NCBI RefSeq assembly: GCF_018531465.1
Contig: NZ_JAHDTF010000008.1
Coordinates: 234,825 to 298,824, forward strand
Direction: 5' to 3'
DNA length: 64,000 nt
Origin: Sphaerisporangium fuscum
Lineage (GTDB): Bacteria; Actinomycetota; Actinomycetes; Streptosporangiales; Streptosporangiaceae
Both the position numbers and the translations under genes were made by a program. The notes beneath the pieces are model-generated. The model made no database searches and was not told where the DNA came from. It saw only the letters and a program-made list of their open reading frames with translations. Of this stretch, positions 25,678-35,857 are shown piece after piece (position 1 is the first letter of the stretch; the number at the start of each line of letters is the position of its first letter).

Positions 25678-28235
25678 TCGGTCTCCTCGGGGGGAAGGGC
25701 CCGCTCACGGGTGTGGATGGCCAGCTTTATGATCATGGTGAGACCTCCTCCTGGGGTTTCCTCGGGCTCGAGCGCGCCGCCCATCGCCTCGGCCAGCCCC
25801 CTGGAGAGCGCGAGGCCGAGTCCGACGCCGCTGTGGTTGTCGCGGTCGCCGAGGCGCTGGAACGGCATGAAGATCTGGTCGTAGGCCTCCCGGGGGATGC
25901 CCGGGCCGCGGTCGATCACGCGGATCTCCACGTGCTCGCCGTGCCAGCTCGCCGTGACCAGGACCTTGGCGCCCGCGGGGCTGTAGCGCACCGCGTTGGT
26001 CATCACGTTGACCAGGATCCGCTCCAGGAGCGCGGGGTCGGCGACGACCTCGGGAAGGTCGGGGGAGATGTCGCCCTCGACGCGGTCCCTGAGCGGGCCG
26101 AGGTCGTCGACGGAGCGCGGCACGACGTCCTCGATCGCGGTCGGCTGCAGGGTGAGCCCGAGCACGCCGGCCTGCAGGCGGCTCATGTCCAGCAGGTTCG
26201 CCACCAGCCGGTCGAGCTTGGCCAGCGATTCGTCGGCGGTCGCCAGCAGCTCCTTGCGGTCGGCCTCGCTCCACTGCACGTCCGTGCTCGACAGGCTCTC
26301 CACGGCGGCCTTGGCCGAGGCGAGCGGGGTCCGCAGGTCGTGGCTGACCGCGGCGAGCAGCGCCGTGCGCATCCGGTCCGCCTCGGCCAGGGGCCTGGCC
26401 TGCTCGGCCTCCTCGCGCAGCCGCTCCTGGCGCAGGGCGATGGCGGCCTCGGCCGCGAACGCCTCCAGCACCCGCCGGTCGGAGGCGTCCAGGAGCCGCC
26501 CGGTCGTCGTCAGCACCAGGCGGTCGTCGATGGGCACGTCGGAGTCGGCGGCGGCCGGGGACGTACAGGGCGCGCCGCCCGAGGTGGCGACGACCCGCCA
26601 CGCCTGAGGCTCGGACACGTCGTCCGGACTGGGTTCGCCGATCCGCTCGAGCAGCGTCACCGAGGACAGGCCGAAGGTCTCGCGCAGCCGCGCCAGCAGG
26701 GACGGCAGCGCCGCGTCGCCGCGCAGCACGTGCCCGGCCAGCGCGGACAGCACCTCGGCGTCCGCTCCCGCCCGCGCGGCCTCCCTGGTCCTGCGGGCCC
26801 CCAGGTCCACCACGGCGCTCACCATGGCGGCCACCAGCACGTAGACGACCAGCGCGAGCAGGTTCTGCGGTTCGGAGATGGTGAACCGGCCGATGGGCGG
26901 CGTGAAGAAATAGTTCAGCAGCAGCGAGCCGGCCACGGCCGCGGTCACGGCGGGCCACATGCCGCCCACCAGGGCGACCCCGACCACCATCAGCAGGAAC
27001 AGCAGGATCTCGCTCGGCAGCGCCAGGTCGTCGCGGAAGGGCACGAGCGCGGCGGTCAGCGCCGGGATCGCCAGCAGCGCCATCACCCATCCCGCCACCC
27101 GGCGGGTACGGGTCAGGGCGGCGCGGGAGCGTTGGCGGCGGGCGCCCTTGCCGGCCTCCGGGTGCGTGACCATGTGGACGTCGATGGACCCGGACATCGC
27201 GGTGGTGGTGACGCCGACGCCCCGGGAGATCAGCTGGGCGAGCCTGCCCCGCCGCGAGGCGCCGAGCACCAGCTGGGTGGCGTTCACGCCGCGCGCGAAG
27301 TCCAGCAGCGCGCGCGGCACGTCGTCGCCGACGACCTGGTGGTAGGTGCCGCCGAGGCTCTCCACCAGGCTCCGCTGGCGCGCCAGTCGCGCCGGGTCCG
27401 TGCCGCCGAGGCCGTCGGAGCGGGTGACGTGCACGGCGAGCAGGTCGGCCCCCTTGGTGCGGGCGGCGATGCGGGCCGCCCGCCGTACCAGCGTCTCGCC
27501 CTCCGGGCCGCCCGTCAGGGCCACCACGACGCGTTCGCGCGCCTCCCACGTGCCGGCGATGCCGTGCTCGGCCCGGTAGCGGTCGAGCTGCTCGTCGACC
27601 TTCCCCGCCACCCACAGCAGGGCCAGCTCGCGCAGCGCGGTGAGGTTGCCGACCCGGAAGTAGTTCGACAGGGCCGCGTCGACCTTCTCCGGCGGGTAGA
27701 TGTTGCCGTGGGCCATCCGGCGGCGCAGCGCCTCGGGCGCCATGTCGACGATCTCCACCTGGTCGGCCCGCCGCACCACCTCGTCCGGCACGGTCTCCCG
27801 CTGCGGGACCCCGGTGATCTGGTACACCACGTCGTTGAGCGACTCCAGGTGCTGGATGTTGACGGTGGAGATCACGTCGATCCCCTTGTCGAGGATCTCC
27901 TCGATGTCCTGCCAGCGTTTGACGTTCCTGGAACCCGGCACGTTGGTGTGCGCGAGCTCGTCGATCAGCGCCAGCTTGGGGCGGCGCGCGATGACGGCGT
28001 CGGCGTCGAGTTCGGTGAAGGCGGCCCCGCGGTGGACCATGGCCTTGCGCGGGACCACCTCCAGGCCCGTGAGCAGCGACTCAGTACGGGGACGCCCGTG
28101 GGGCTCGACGAAGCCCACGACGACGTCGGTGCCGCGGTCCAGGCGCCGGCGTCCCTCCGCGAGCATCGCGTAGGTCTTGCCGACGCCGGGCGCCGCGCCC
28201 AGGTAGATCCGCAACCGTCCACGGGGCGGGTTCAT
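25674..28235 (-). CDS. kdpD: sensor kinase KdpD
   Basis: 853 aa, full length. The N-terminal KdpD domain has Walker A GAAPGVGKT (13-21) and LALIDELAHTN, a universal-stress-protein domain (about 235-365) and the DUF4118 four-helix membrane region with FFTPPIGRFTI (about 385-500). A GAF-like region precedes HisKA with His632 in AVSHDLRTPLASAKA. The HATPase domain has N box NVMTNAVRYS, IDRGPGIP and GVGLGLALSRG. It senses potassium limitation and phosphorylates KdpE. It lies 10 bases after kdpC in the same operon. Confidence 0.96.
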   Translation of the reverse strand: MNPPRGRLRIYLGAAPGVGKTYAMLAEGRRRLDRGTDVVVGFVEPHGRPRTESLLTGLEVVPRKAMVHRGAAFTELDADAVIARRPKLALIDELAHTNVPGSRNVKRWQDIEEILDKGIDVISTVNIQHLESLNDVVYQITGVPQRETVPDEVVRRADQVEIVDMAPEALRRRMAHGNIYPPEKVDAALSNYFRVGNLTALRELALLWVAGKVDEQLDRYRAEHGIAGTWEARERVVVALTGGPEGETLVRRAARIAARTKGADLLAVHVTRSDGLGGTDPARLARQRSLVESLGGTYHQVVGDDVPRALLDFARGVNATQLVLGASRRGRLAQLISRGVGVTTTAMSGSIDVHMVTHPEAGKGARRQRSRAALTRTRRVAGWVMALLAIPALTAALVPFRDDLALPSEILLFLLMVVGVALVGGMWPAVTAAVAGSLLLNYFFTPPIGRFTISEPQNLLALVVYVLVAAMVSAVVDLGARRTREAARAGADAEVLSALAGHVLRGDAALPSLLARLRETFGLSSVTLLERIGEPSPDDVSEPQAWRVVATSGGAPCTSPAAADSDVPIDDRLVLTTTGRLLDASDRRVLEAFAAEAAIALRQERLREEAEQARPLAEADRMRTALLAAVSHDLRTPLASAKAAVESLSSTDVQWSEADRKELLATADESLAKLDRLVANLLDMSRLQAGVLGLTLQPTAIEDVVPRSVDDLGPLRDRVEGDISPDLPEVVADPALLERILVNVMTNAVRYSPAGAKVLVTASWHGEHVEIRVIDRGPGIPREAYDQIFMPFQRLGDRDNHSGVGLGLALSRGLAEAMGGALEPEETPGGGLTMIIKLAIHTRERALPPEETE

Positions 28236-28245
28236 CGTCGGTTCC

Positions 28246-29109
28246 CTATCCCTTGAGCCGATCGAGGGCCAGGTTGAGCCGCAGGACGTTCACCGCGGGC
28301 TCGCCCATGAACCCCAGCCCCCGGCCGGCGGTGTTCTCGGCCACCAGGCTCCGTACCTCTGCGGGGCCGAGGCCGCGCTCCCTGGCGACCCTGGCGACCT
28401 GCAGTTCGGCGTAGGCGACCGAGATGTGCGGGTCGAGACCGGAGCCGCTCGCGGTGACCGCGTCGGCGGGCACCACGGCCCTGGCCGAGCCGCGGACGGC
28501 GACCGTACGGCCCGCCGAGTAGTCTTCCCCGGGCCTGCCGCACTCCACCTTCACGCCCTGGTATTCGGCGATGAACGGCGTCGCCGGGCAGGCCTGGTTG
28601 ACGCTCACCGCGCGCGCCGGCGTGCCGACGGCCGGGAAGAGCTTCAGCACGGCGCCCACGCCGTCGGGGGTGCAGTACGGCCGCGCGCCGCTGACGCCCT
28701 CCAGCTCACCCACGGCCTTGCTCCGCGCGCAGACCTGGGTGAGCAGGCTCTGCTTTCCCTGGGTGCCCTTCGCCCCGGGCGCCGGGAGGGTGTCCACGAT
28801 GTTCTCGGGGCCGAGGTTGCTCGCGCCGCTCGCCGCCGGGTCGTACCCGGCGCCCGCCGCCGACGGGCGGCTCTGGAAGTACTTCCCGATCGGCTTGCCG
28901 CGGGCGTCGGTGAAGGACTGGCCGATGAGCGCGCTGCCGACGTCCCTGCCGTCCTTCCGGACGATCGAGCCGTTGGCGCCGTCGTTGAACAGGGCCTGGG
29001 CGACCCCGGTGACCAGCAGCGGGTAGACCGCCCCGGTGAGCAGGGTGAGCACGAGCAGCGCGCGCAGCGCGGCGAGGTGCTGACGGATCCAGCTTGGCAG
29101 GCGTTCCAT
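28246..29109 (-). CDS. kdpC: potassium-transporting ATPase subunit KdpC with large insertion
   Basis: 287 aa, against about 190 in E. coli. The N-terminal membrane helix ([21 protein letters not shown]) and [11 protein letters not shown]...YFQSRPSAA match KdpC; the end, [13 protein letters not shown] and [14 protein letters not shown], is also standard. Between SNLGPEN and VVPADAV there are about 90 extra residues containing four Cys, absent from the enterobacterial protein. KdpC stabilises the KdpFABC complex and affects ATP binding. ATG overlaps the kdpB end by one base. Confidence 0.93.
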   Translation of the reverse strand: MERLPSWIRQHLAALRALLVLTLLTGAVYPLLVTGVAQALFNDGANGSIVRKDGRDVGSALIGQSFTDARGKPIGKYFQSRPSAAGAGYDPAASGASNLGPENIVDTLPAPGAKGTQGKQSLLTQVCARSKAVGELEGVSGARPYCTPDGVGAVLKLFPAVGTPARAVSVNQACPATPFIAEYQGVKVECGRPGEDYSAGRTVAVRGSARAVVPADAVTASGSGLDPHISVAYAELQVARVARERGLGPAEVRSLVAENTAGRGLGFMGEPAVNVLRLNLALDRLKG

Positions 29110-31250
29110 TACGACATCCCCGGAAGGAACTGGATGAGCAGGTCGATGGCCTTGATCCCGATGAACGGGACCACGATGCCGCCCAGGCCGTAGACGTAGA
29201 GGTTGCGGCTGAGCAGCTTGGACGCGCTGGACGGGCGGTACCGCACGCCGCGCAGCGCGAGCGGGATCAGCGCCACGATGACGACCGCGTTGAAGATCAC
29301 CGCCGACAGGATCGCCGACTGCGGGCTGGCCAGGCGCATGACGTTCAGTGCGTCGAGGCCCGGGTACACCGCCGCGAACATCGCGGGGATGATCGCGAAG
29401 TACTTGGCGATGTCGTTGGCGATCGAGAAGGTCGTCAGCGCGCCGCGGGTGATCAGGAGCTGTTTGCCGATCTCGACGATCTCGATGAGCTTGGTCGGGT
29501 TGGAGTCGAGGTCGACCATGTTGCCGGCCTCCTTCGCGGCGGACGTTCCGGTGTTCATGGCGACGCCGACGTCGGCCTGGGCGAGCGCGGGGGCGTCGTT
29601 GGTGCCGTCGCCGGTCATCGCGACCAGCCGTCCCCCTTGCTGCTCCTTGCGGATCAGGGCGAGCTTGTCCTCCGGCGTCGCCTCGGCGAGGAAGTCGTCG
29701 ACCCCCGCCTCGTCGGCGATGGCCCTGGCGGTGAGGGGGTTGTCACCGGTGATCATGACGGTGCGGATGCCCATGCGGCGCATCTCGTCGAACCGCTCGC
29801 GCATGCCCTGCTTGACGACGTCCTTGAGGTGGACCACCCCGAGGACGCGCGCCTTGCCGTCCAGCACCTCGCCGACCACCAGCGGCGTGCCGCCGGAGGC
29901 CGAGATGCCGTCGACGATGTGCCCCACGTCGCCGGTGGGGTGGCCGCCGCCGTCGCGCACCCACTTCATCACGGCGGTGGCCGCGCCCTTGCGCACCTGG
30001 CGGCCGTCCACGTCCACCCCCGACATGCGGGTCTGGGCGGTGAAGGGGATCCATGAGGCGTGGGCCAGCTCGCCCGGCTCCCGTTCGCGCAGGCCGTACG
30101 CCTGCTTGGCGTACACGACGATCGAACGGCCCTCCGGCGTCTCGTCCGCGAGGCTGGCCAGCTGGGCCGCGGTGGCCAGCTCCTCGGGGGACACCCCGTC
30201 CGCCGGCGTGAACTCCGACGCCTGCCGGTCGCCGAGGGTGATCGTGCCCGTCTTGTCGAGCAGCAGGGTGCCGACGTCGCCCGCGGCCTCGACCGCGCGG
30301 CCGCTCATCGCCAGCACGTTGCGCTGCACCAGGCGGTCCATGCCGGCGATGCCGATGGCCGACAGCAGCGCGCCGATGGTGGTCGGGATCAGGCAGACCA
30401 GCAGCGAGACCAGGACGATGCCGGTGACGCCGTCCCCTGTCAGGGACAGGGAGTCGGGGACGCCGGGGTTCTGGGCCTTGGAGTAGATCGCCAGCGGCTG
30501 CATGGTCGCGGTGGCGACCAGGAAGATGATCGTCAGGGCGGCCAGCAGGATGTTGAGGGCGATCTCGTTCGGGGTCTTCTGCCGGTCCGCGCCCTCCACC
30601 AGGGCGATCATGCGGTCGATGAAGCTCTCGCCCGGCTTCTGGGTGATCCGGACGACGATGCGGTCCGACAGCACCTTGGTGCCGCCGGTCACGGCCGAGC
30701 GGTCGCCGCCCGACTCGCGGATGACCGGAGCGGACTCGCCGGTGATCGCCGACTCGTCGACGCTGGCGATGCCCTCGACCACGTCGCCGTCCCCCGGGAT
30801 GATCTCCCCCGCCTCGACGACCACGTGGTCGCCCTGCTTCAGCTCGGGGGCGCCCACGTCGTCCCACGACACCGTGGCCTGGCCCGGCCGCCAGCCCTTG
30901 AGCCGGCGGGCGACGGTGTCCCGCTTGGCGGCGCGCAGGGTGGCCGCCTGCGCCTTGCCCCGGCCCTCGGCCACCGCCTCGGCCAGGTTGGCGAAGATCA
31001 CCGTCAGCCAGAGCCAGGCGACGACGGCCCAGGCGAAGAAGGAGGGGCCGGTGACGGCGAGCACCGTGGTGAACACCGCGCCGATCTCGACGATGAACAT
31101 CACCGGGTTGCGCCACAGTGTGGCGGGGTTGAGCTTGCGCAGGGCGTCCGGCAGGGACGTGAGCAGCTGCCCGGGGTCCAGCAGGCCGCCGCCGATCCTC
31201 TTCGTGGCGGCCGCGCGGCGGCCCGGCACCTGGAGTACTGGGGAGGTCAT
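29109..31250 (-). CDS. kdpB: potassium-transporting P-type ATPase subunit KdpB
   Basis: 713 aa. Phosphorylation site Asp332 in [12 protein letters not shown]; actuator motif TGES at 170-173, whose Ser is the inhibitory phosphorylation site in E. coli KdpB. The hinge motif is [21 protein letters not shown], and [25 protein letters not shown] matches the KdpB C-terminal helices. The protein hydrolyses ATP to drive potassium moved by KdpA. One base separates it from kdpA. GTG and ATG candidates exist; the ATG start at 31250 gives the family-typical length. Confidence 0.96.
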   Translation of the reverse strand: MTSPVLQVPGRRAAATKRIGGGLLDPGQLLTSLPDALRKLNPATLWRNPVMFIVEIGAVFTTVLAVTGPSFFAWAVVAWLWLTVIFANLAEAVAEGRGKAQAATLRAAKRDTVARRLKGWRPGQATVSWDDVGAPELKQGDHVVVEAGEIIPGDGDVVEGIASVDESAITGESAPVIRESGGDRSAVTGGTKVLSDRIVVRITQKPGESFIDRMIALVEGADRQKTPNEIALNILLAALTIIFLVATATMQPLAIYSKAQNPGVPDSLSLTGDGVTGIVLVSLLVCLIPTTIGALLSAIGIAGMDRLVQRNVLAMSGRAVEAAGDVGTLLLDKTGTITLGDRQASEFTPADGVSPEELATAAQLASLADETPEGRSIVVYAKQAYGLREREPGELAHASWIPFTAQTRMSGVDVDGRQVRKGAATAVMKWVRDGGGHPTGDVGHIVDGISASGGTPLVVGEVLDGKARVLGVVHLKDVVKQGMRERFDEMRRMGIRTVMITGDNPLTARAIADEAGVDDFLAEATPEDKLALIRKEQQGGRLVAMTGDGTNDAPALAQADVGVAMNTGTSAAKEAGNMVDLDSNPTKLIEIVEIGKQLLITRGALTTFSIANDIAKYFAIIPAMFAAVYPGLDALNVMRLASPQSAILSAVIFNAVVIVALIPLALRGVRYRPSSASKLLSRNLYVYGLGGIVVPFIGIKAIDLLIQFLPGMS

Positions 31251-32912
31251 CTATCGGATTCCTTCTGCGAGCGGCCCGAGCGCCAGGGCGGGGAGGAAGG
31301 TCAGCGCCACGAGGACGACCGTCACGCCGGCGACCATGCCGGCGAACTGCGGCCGGTACGTCGGCAGCGTGCCCGCCGACGCGGGCACCGGGGCCTGCCG
31401 GGCCAGCGAGCCCGCCAGGCCGAGGACGAAGACGATCGGCAGGAAACGGCCGAACGCCATGCACAGGCCGAGCGCCGTGTCGTACCAGGGGGTGTCGACC
31501 GTCAGGCCGGCGAACGCCGATCCGTTGTTGTTGGAGGCGCTGGTGAAGGCGTAGAGCACCTCCGACAGGCCGTGCGCGCCGGGGTTCAGCATGCTCGCCC
31601 GCCGCTCGGGCGAGGCCATGGCGAGGGCCGTGCCGAGCAGCACGAGCACGGGGGTGGTCAGGAAGTACAGCGAGGCCAGCTTGATCTCGCGGGAGCCGAT
31701 CTTCTTGCCGAGGTACTCCGGCGTGCGGCCCACCATGAGGCCGGCGACGAAGACGGTGATCACCGCGAGCACGAGCATGCCGTACAGGCCGGCGCCCACC
31801 CCGCCGGGCGCGACCTCGCCCAGCATCATGTCGACCATCGTCATCATGCCGCCCAGGGCGGTGAAGGAGTCGTGGGAGGAGTCCACCGCGCCCGTGGACG
31901 TCAACGTGGTGGCCGCGGCGAAGGTGCCGGAGTTCGGGACGCCGAACCTGACGTCCTTGCCCTCCATCGCCGCGCCCACCGCCTGCGGGACGGTGCCGTG
32001 GTGGGCGAGCTCCAGCCCGGTGAGCACGGCGACGCCCGCGAAGGCGAGGACGCCCATCACCGCCGCGATCGCGTACCCCTGGCGCTTGTCGCCCACCATC
32101 CGGCCGAACGTCCGAGGCAGGGCGAACGGCAGCACCAGGATCAGGAAGATCTCCAGCCAGTTCGTCCAGTTCGTGCTGTTCTCGAAGGGGTGGGCGGAGT
32201 TGGCGTTGTAGAAGCCGCCGCCGTTGTTGCCGAGCTCCTTGATGGCCTCCTGGCTCGCCACCGGCCCGCCGGTGACCTTCTGCGTGGCCCCGGCCAGCGT
32301 GGTGACGTCGTGGACGCCGGAGAAGTTCTGGATCAGGCCGCCCGCGACCAGGACGAGAGCGCCGGCGAACGCGATCGGCAGCAGGATGCGGACCGTGCCG
32401 CGGACCAGGTCCACCCAGAAGTTGCCGAGCTCCTCGGTCTGCTTGCGGGCGAACCCCCGCACCAGCGCCATCGCGACGGACATGCCCACGGCGGCGGAGA
32501 CGAAGTTCTGCACGGCCAGCCCGGCCATCTGCACCAGGTGGCCCATCGTGGACTCGCCCGAGTACGCCTGCCAGTTGGTGTTGGTGACGAAGCTGACCGC
32601 GGTGTTCCAGGCGATGTGGCCGGGGACGGCGGGGAGGCCCAGGCTCAGGAACAGCTTGTCCTGCAGGCGCTGCAGGGCGTACAGGAACAGGATCGACACG
32701 GCCGAGAACGCCAGCACGCTCCGCGCGTACACGCTCCAGCGCTGCTCGCTCTCCGGGCGTACCCCGACGAGGCGGTAGACCACCCGCTCGACGGCCAGGT
32801 GCCGGGTGCCGCTGTAGACCCGGTACATGTAGTCGCCGAGCGGCCGGTGGGTGAGCGCCAGGGCGGCGACGAGGGATCCGATGAACAGGATCCCGGCGAC
32901 GGACGGCGACAT
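31251..32912 (-). CDS. kdpA: potassium-transporting ATPase subunit KdpA
   Basis: 553 aa with ten membrane helices and four selectivity-filter loops of the Trk/Ktr-like superfamily, for example [43 protein letters not shown] and [15 protein letters not shown]. These are diagnostic KdpA signatures. KdpA binds and passes potassium. Its ATG overlaps the kdpF stop (ATGA). Confidence 0.97.
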   Translation of the reverse strand: MSPSVAGILFIGSLVAALALTHRPLGDYMYRVYSGTRHLAVERVVYRLVGVRPESEQRWSVYARSVLAFSAVSILFLYALQRLQDKLFLSLGLPAVPGHIAWNTAVSFVTNTNWQAYSGESTMGHLVQMAGLAVQNFVSAAVGMSVAMALVRGFARKQTEELGNFWVDLVRGTVRILLPIAFAGALVLVAGGLIQNFSGVHDVTTLAGATQKVTGGPVASQEAIKELGNNGGGFYNANSAHPFENSTNWTNWLEIFLILVLPFALPRTFGRMVGDKRQGYAIAAVMGVLAFAGVAVLTGLELAHHGTVPQAVGAAMEGKDVRFGVPNSGTFAAATTLTSTGAVDSSHDSFTALGGMMTMVDMMLGEVAPGGVGAGLYGMLVLAVITVFVAGLMVGRTPEYLGKKIGSREIKLASLYFLTTPVLVLLGTALAMASPERRASMLNPGAHGLSEVLYAFTSASNNNGSAFAGLTVDTPWYDTALGLCMAFGRFLPIVFVLGLAGSLARQAPVPASAGTLPTYRPQFAGMVAGVTVVLVALTFLPALALGPLAEGIR

Positions 32913-33001
32913 CAGAAACGCTCCGGGAACAGCAGGGCCACGACCATGAAGATCACCAGGGCCGCGGTGACCGCGAGCCCGGCGGCGTTGACGGCACTCA
33001 C
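32912..33001 (-). CDS. kdpF: KdpF small membrane subunit
   Basis: 29 aa from a GTG start that overlaps the stop of the preceding small gene; its stop overlaps the kdpA ATG. One membrane helix ([19 protein letters not shown]) ends in PERF, the typical KdpF C-terminus (YP/FPE-x-F). KdpF stabilises the KdpABC complex. It is too short for most gene finders. Confidence 0.9.
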   Translation of the reverse strand: MSAVNAAGLAVTAALVIFMVVALLFPERF

Positions 33002-33081
33002 AGCCGCTCCACCGCCTTGACGACGAAGCCCATGATCACGAATATCGCGACCGTCAGGGCGACGAAGATGACGTCAGCCAT
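32998..33081 (-). CDS. 27-residue membrane peptide leading the kdp operon
   Basis: ATG at 33081 with GAGGAG 8 bases upstream, a strong ribosome site. The peptide is one helix ([18 protein letters not shown]) with a short charged tail KAVERL. The stop overlaps the kdpF GTG (GTGA). The good ribosome site and exact coupling show that it is translated as the first gene of the operon. I believe similar peptides occur before kdpF in other actinomycetes. It could be a second KdpF-like subunit or a regulator of the pump. No function is known to me. Confidence 0.8.
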   Translation of the reverse strand: MADVIFVALTVAIFVIMGFVVKAVERL

Positions 33082-33368
33082 CCCCACTCCTCGAATCAAT
33101 ACCTTCCGGCCGCCCGGGACGGGCGGCCACAAAGCCAGCAAATCGCGGGGTTTGTAGCTGCTTGGCACGTCTTAACGGGTTCCATACGCCCCAGAGGTGA
33201 TTATTGACGCCTCTCTTACACCCCCCACCGAACGCGCCGGCGCCGGTCGGGTGCGGGTGTGTGCCCTTTCCTCCCGCTCCGTGTGCTGCTTCGCATCGGC
33301 GCCGGGTCGGCGAGACGTGGTGCGGCGAAGCCGGCGCCGCCCTATGTCGGGGAACCCGGCGCAGGGCA
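33082..33368 (-). promoter_or_regulatory. kdp leader region with 8-base hairpin
   Basis: This 287-base gap holds the promoter of the kdp operon. A perfect hairpin, GGCCGCCC / GGGCGGCC around a 5-base loop (33108-33128), lies 27 bases before the first ATG, where it could affect translation or mRNA stability. KdpE is expected to bind here; no clear direct-repeat operator stands out. I see no gene in the gap. Confidence 0.5.
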
Positions 33369-35291
33369 CTAGCCGACGTGGACGTGCGGGCGGCGCAGGG
33401 GGTCGGGTTCGGCCTGCCTGAGCACCTCCCGGGTCAGCGGCGGCACGTCGCCCCCGCCGAGCGCCAGGTAGCGCAGCATCGCCGCGATCGGGTTGCCCTC
33501 CGCCCAGTGGAAGTAGATGTGCGGCACCCTTCCCGTGCGGTCGCGCAGGTACAGCAGGAGCGCGGCCAGGGCGTTGGGGACCGTCGAACCCTCGACGCGC
33601 AGAACCCGGTGCCCGTACCGCTCCTCGCCCACCACGCGCAGCTCGGTCTCGAACTCCGAGGCGTCCGGCACGGTCACCTCGACGAAGATGGTCGGGTCCT
33701 TGCTGCCCAGGCGATGGTTGAGCCAGGTCTCGCGGCGCTTTTCGGTGTACTCGGTCTGGTCGCGCTCGTGCGGCTCGTTCGCGATCAGGTGGATCTCGCC
33801 GCAGGCGTCCTGGACGAACCTCTCGGCCTGGGGGTCGAGGTGGACCTCGGTGACACGCAGCTCGGTGGAGCGGGTGGCCCGCGAGATCAGCGACGTCGCG
33901 ACGATGGCCACGATGAAGAACGACGCGATCTTCACGCCGTCCGGGCGTTCGATGACGTTGGCGACCAGGGTGTAGGCCAGCACCACGCCGATCGCGGCGA
34001 AGGCGAGGAACAGCCGGCGCTGCCGCCGCCTGCGGGCGGCCAGGGCCACCGCGACGTTCGCCGACATGAACAGCACCAGCACCCCCGTCGCGTACGCCCC
34101 GCCCTGCGTCTCGACGTCCGCGTCGAAGATCACCGTGATCGCGAACGCGATCAGGGTGAACACCAGCACCAGCGGCCGGACCGCGCGGGTCCAGTCCGGC
34201 GCCATGCCGTACCTGGGCAGGTAGCGCGGCACGAGGTTCAGCAGCCCGGCCATGGCGGAGGCGCCGGCGAACCACAGGATCGCGATCGTGCTGACGTCGT
34301 ACAGCGTGCCGAACCAGTCGCCGAGGAAACCGTGCGCCAGGTAGGCCAGGGCGCGGCCGCTCGCCTTGCCGCCCTCCTCGAACTCCTTCGCCGGGATCAG
34401 CATGGTCGTGGCGAAGCTGCTGAGGATCAGGAAGACGCTCATGATCAGAGCGGCGACGGTCAGCAGCCGCTTGGTGCCCTTGATCCGCCCGCCCAGGTCG
34501 CCCTTCACCAGCGGCATGACCGCGACACCCGTCTCGAACCCCGACATGCCGAGGGCGAGCTTGGGCATGGCGAGCAGCGACAGCCCGATCATCGCCATCG
34601 GGCTGCTGTAGCCGGAGCTGAGCAGCCGCTGCCAGTCGACGACGACGTGCGGCCGTTCCAGCACGTGCAGCACCGCCACCGCCACGACGATCGCGTTGAG
34701 CACCAGGTAGACGGCCACCAGCAGGACGGCGATACCGATCGCCTCGCTGAAGCCGCGCAGGAACACCGCGCCGAGCAGGCCGAGCAGCACCAACGTCACC
34801 AGGACCTGCCGGCCGTGCAGGAAATCGGGGACGAAGGGGTTCTCGAGGATGTGGGCCGTGGCGTCGGCGGCCGACAGGGTCATGGTGATGATGAAGTCGG
34901 TGGCCGCGAAGCCGAGCAGCGCCAGGACGAAGAGCTTGCCCCACCACTGCGGCGCCAGCTTCTCCAGCATGGCGATCGACCCCTGCCCGTACGGGCTCTC
35001 CACCGCCACCCGCCGGTAGATCGGCAGCGCCCCCAGCAGGGTGAGCGTCACCAGCAGGAGCGTCGCCACGGGCGACAGCGCCCCGGCCGCCAGCGCCGCG
35101 ATCCCCGGCTGGTAGCCGAGCGTGGAGAAGTAGTCGAGCCCCGTCAGGCACATCACCTGCCACCACGGGTGCTTACGATGCGGCCCCTGGTCCACCTGCC
35201 GGGAGTCGGCCTGCAGGCCCTCCAGCAACCACCTTCGCAACGGTCGCTCACCCGCCACGACAGACCCTGACACTCCAGCCAAAGCCGCCAC
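33369..35291 (-). CDS. APC-superfamily transporter, candidate potassium importer (KimA-like architecture)
   Basis: 640 aa from GTG at 35291; later GTG starts within the first 15 codons are possible. Residues about 30-430 hold 12 membrane helices of the APC fold, starting [28 protein letters not shown], with [12 protein letters not shown] and [19 protein letters not shown]. The last 200 residues are a soluble domain ([16 protein letters not shown]..., [30 protein letters not shown]). The large APC core plus soluble tail resembles KimA/KUP potassium carriers more than amino acid permeases, and it sits directly upstream of kdp. Substrate remains inferred. Confidence 0.75.
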   Translation of the reverse strand: MAALAGVSGSVVAGERPLRRWLLEGLQADSRQVDQGPHRKHPWWQVMCLTGLDYFSTLGYQPGIAALAAGALSPVATLLLVTLTLLGALPIYRRVAVESPYGQGSIAMLEKLAPQWWGKLFVLALLGFAATDFIITMTLSAADATAHILENPFVPDFLHGRQVLVTLVLLGLLGAVFLRGFSEAIGIAVLLVAVYLVLNAIVVAVAVLHVLERPHVVVDWQRLLSSGYSSPMAMIGLSLLAMPKLALGMSGFETGVAVMPLVKGDLGGRIKGTKRLLTVAALIMSVFLILSSFATTMLIPAKEFEEGGKASGRALAYLAHGFLGDWFGTLYDVSTIAILWFAGASAMAGLLNLVPRYLPRYGMAPDWTRAVRPLVLVFTLIAFAITVIFDADVETQGGAYATGVLVLFMSANVAVALAARRRRQRRLFLAFAAIGVVLAYTLVANVIERPDGVKIASFFIVAIVATSLISRATRSTELRVTEVHLDPQAERFVQDACGEIHLIANEPHERDQTEYTEKRRETWLNHRLGSKDPTIFVEVTVPDASEFETELRVVGEERYGHRVLRVEGSTVPNALAALLLYLRDRTGRVPHIYFHWAEGNPIAAMLRYLALGGGDVPPLTREVLRQAEPDPLRRPHVHVG

Positions 35292-35533
35292 CCCCGCGTA
35301 AAGGCCCGTAAAGACGATTTGGACCCTACAAAGGGCGGACGCCGGGAGATCGCGATCAAGCCGTCAAGAAAACGTCAATATTCGCCCGAGGCGGCCGTAA
35401 CCGACGGAGGTTCGGCCATGGCGTCCATGGCCCGAGTCAAGGGTTCTCCCTCCCGTCGCGCTCGTGCTCCTCTCGGCGCCGCGTCGGTGAGGTGCGGGGC
35501 GGTGGTTCCGGCGCCGTCGTACGGCGGATGGGT

Positions 35534-35562
35534 TGACCTGGACCTCAAGGTGCGGGTTTAGC
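35534..35562 (+). promoter_or_regulatory. MerR-type promoter/operator of a decayed gene pair
   Basis: TTGACC at 35533-35538 is followed by GGACCTCAAGGTGCGGGTTTAG, the shape of a MerR-family promoter: a -35 box, an operator with a CCTCAAGG-like centre in the spacer, and a -10-like TTTAGC. It lies just before the broken MerR frame. It may still be a functional site with no regulator of its own. Confidence 0.45.
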
Positions 35563-35570
35563 GTCGAGAC

Positions 35571-35704
35571 ATGCGAGTGGGGGAGCTGGCGCGCAGGGCC
35601 GGGCCACTCTCCGCCACGCGATCGACGATCTCACGGAAAGGATCACGCTGTTGACCGAACGCAGGGACACGCTCGCCGCGCACCTGGAGGAAGGCGCGCC
35701 CTGA
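35571..35704 (+). pseudogene. MerR-family regulator remnant (internal deletion and frameshift)
   Basis: ATG at 35571 encodes MRVGELARRAG, the start of a MerR helix-turn-helix. The frame then runs into unrelated residues. In another frame, the DNA from about 35620 reads HAIDDLTERITLLTERRDTLAAHLEEGAP followed by TGA, the C-terminal coiled coil of a MerR regulator. About 80 central residues are gone, and the frame shifts at the junction near 35600-35620. This gene cannot make a working regulator. Confidence 0.6.
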
Positions 35705-35823
35705 CCCTCTATCGCCGCCTCACCATGATCGTGAACGACGGTGTCGTCGAGCACGTCTTCTACCCGGTGTTCCCGCCGGACCGGCACGCCGCCGAGGTCC
35801 TCGGCTGGCTCCGCGCCCACTGA
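35701..35823 (+). pseudogene. peroxiredoxin C-terminal remnant
   Basis: The frame from 35701 reads LTLYRRLTMIVNDGVVEHVFYPVFPPDRHAAEVLGWLRAH, in which DGVVEHVFYPVFPPDRHA matches the C-terminal end of thioredoxin-like peroxiredoxins. The first 140 residues, including the CxxC/peroxidatic Cys, are absent. It directly follows the MerR remnant; a MerR regulator controlling a peroxiredoxin is a plausible ancestral pair. Confidence 0.55.
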
Positions 35824-35857
35824 GGCACATCGCGCTGTTGGAGGCCCCGCGGGGGCG

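Noticed and set aside
33082..33368. Possible c-di-AMP (ydaO-type) riboswitch before kdp
   Set aside because: Potassium genes often carry one, but the conserved blocks of that riboswitch were not found here; only an 8-base hairpin is visible.
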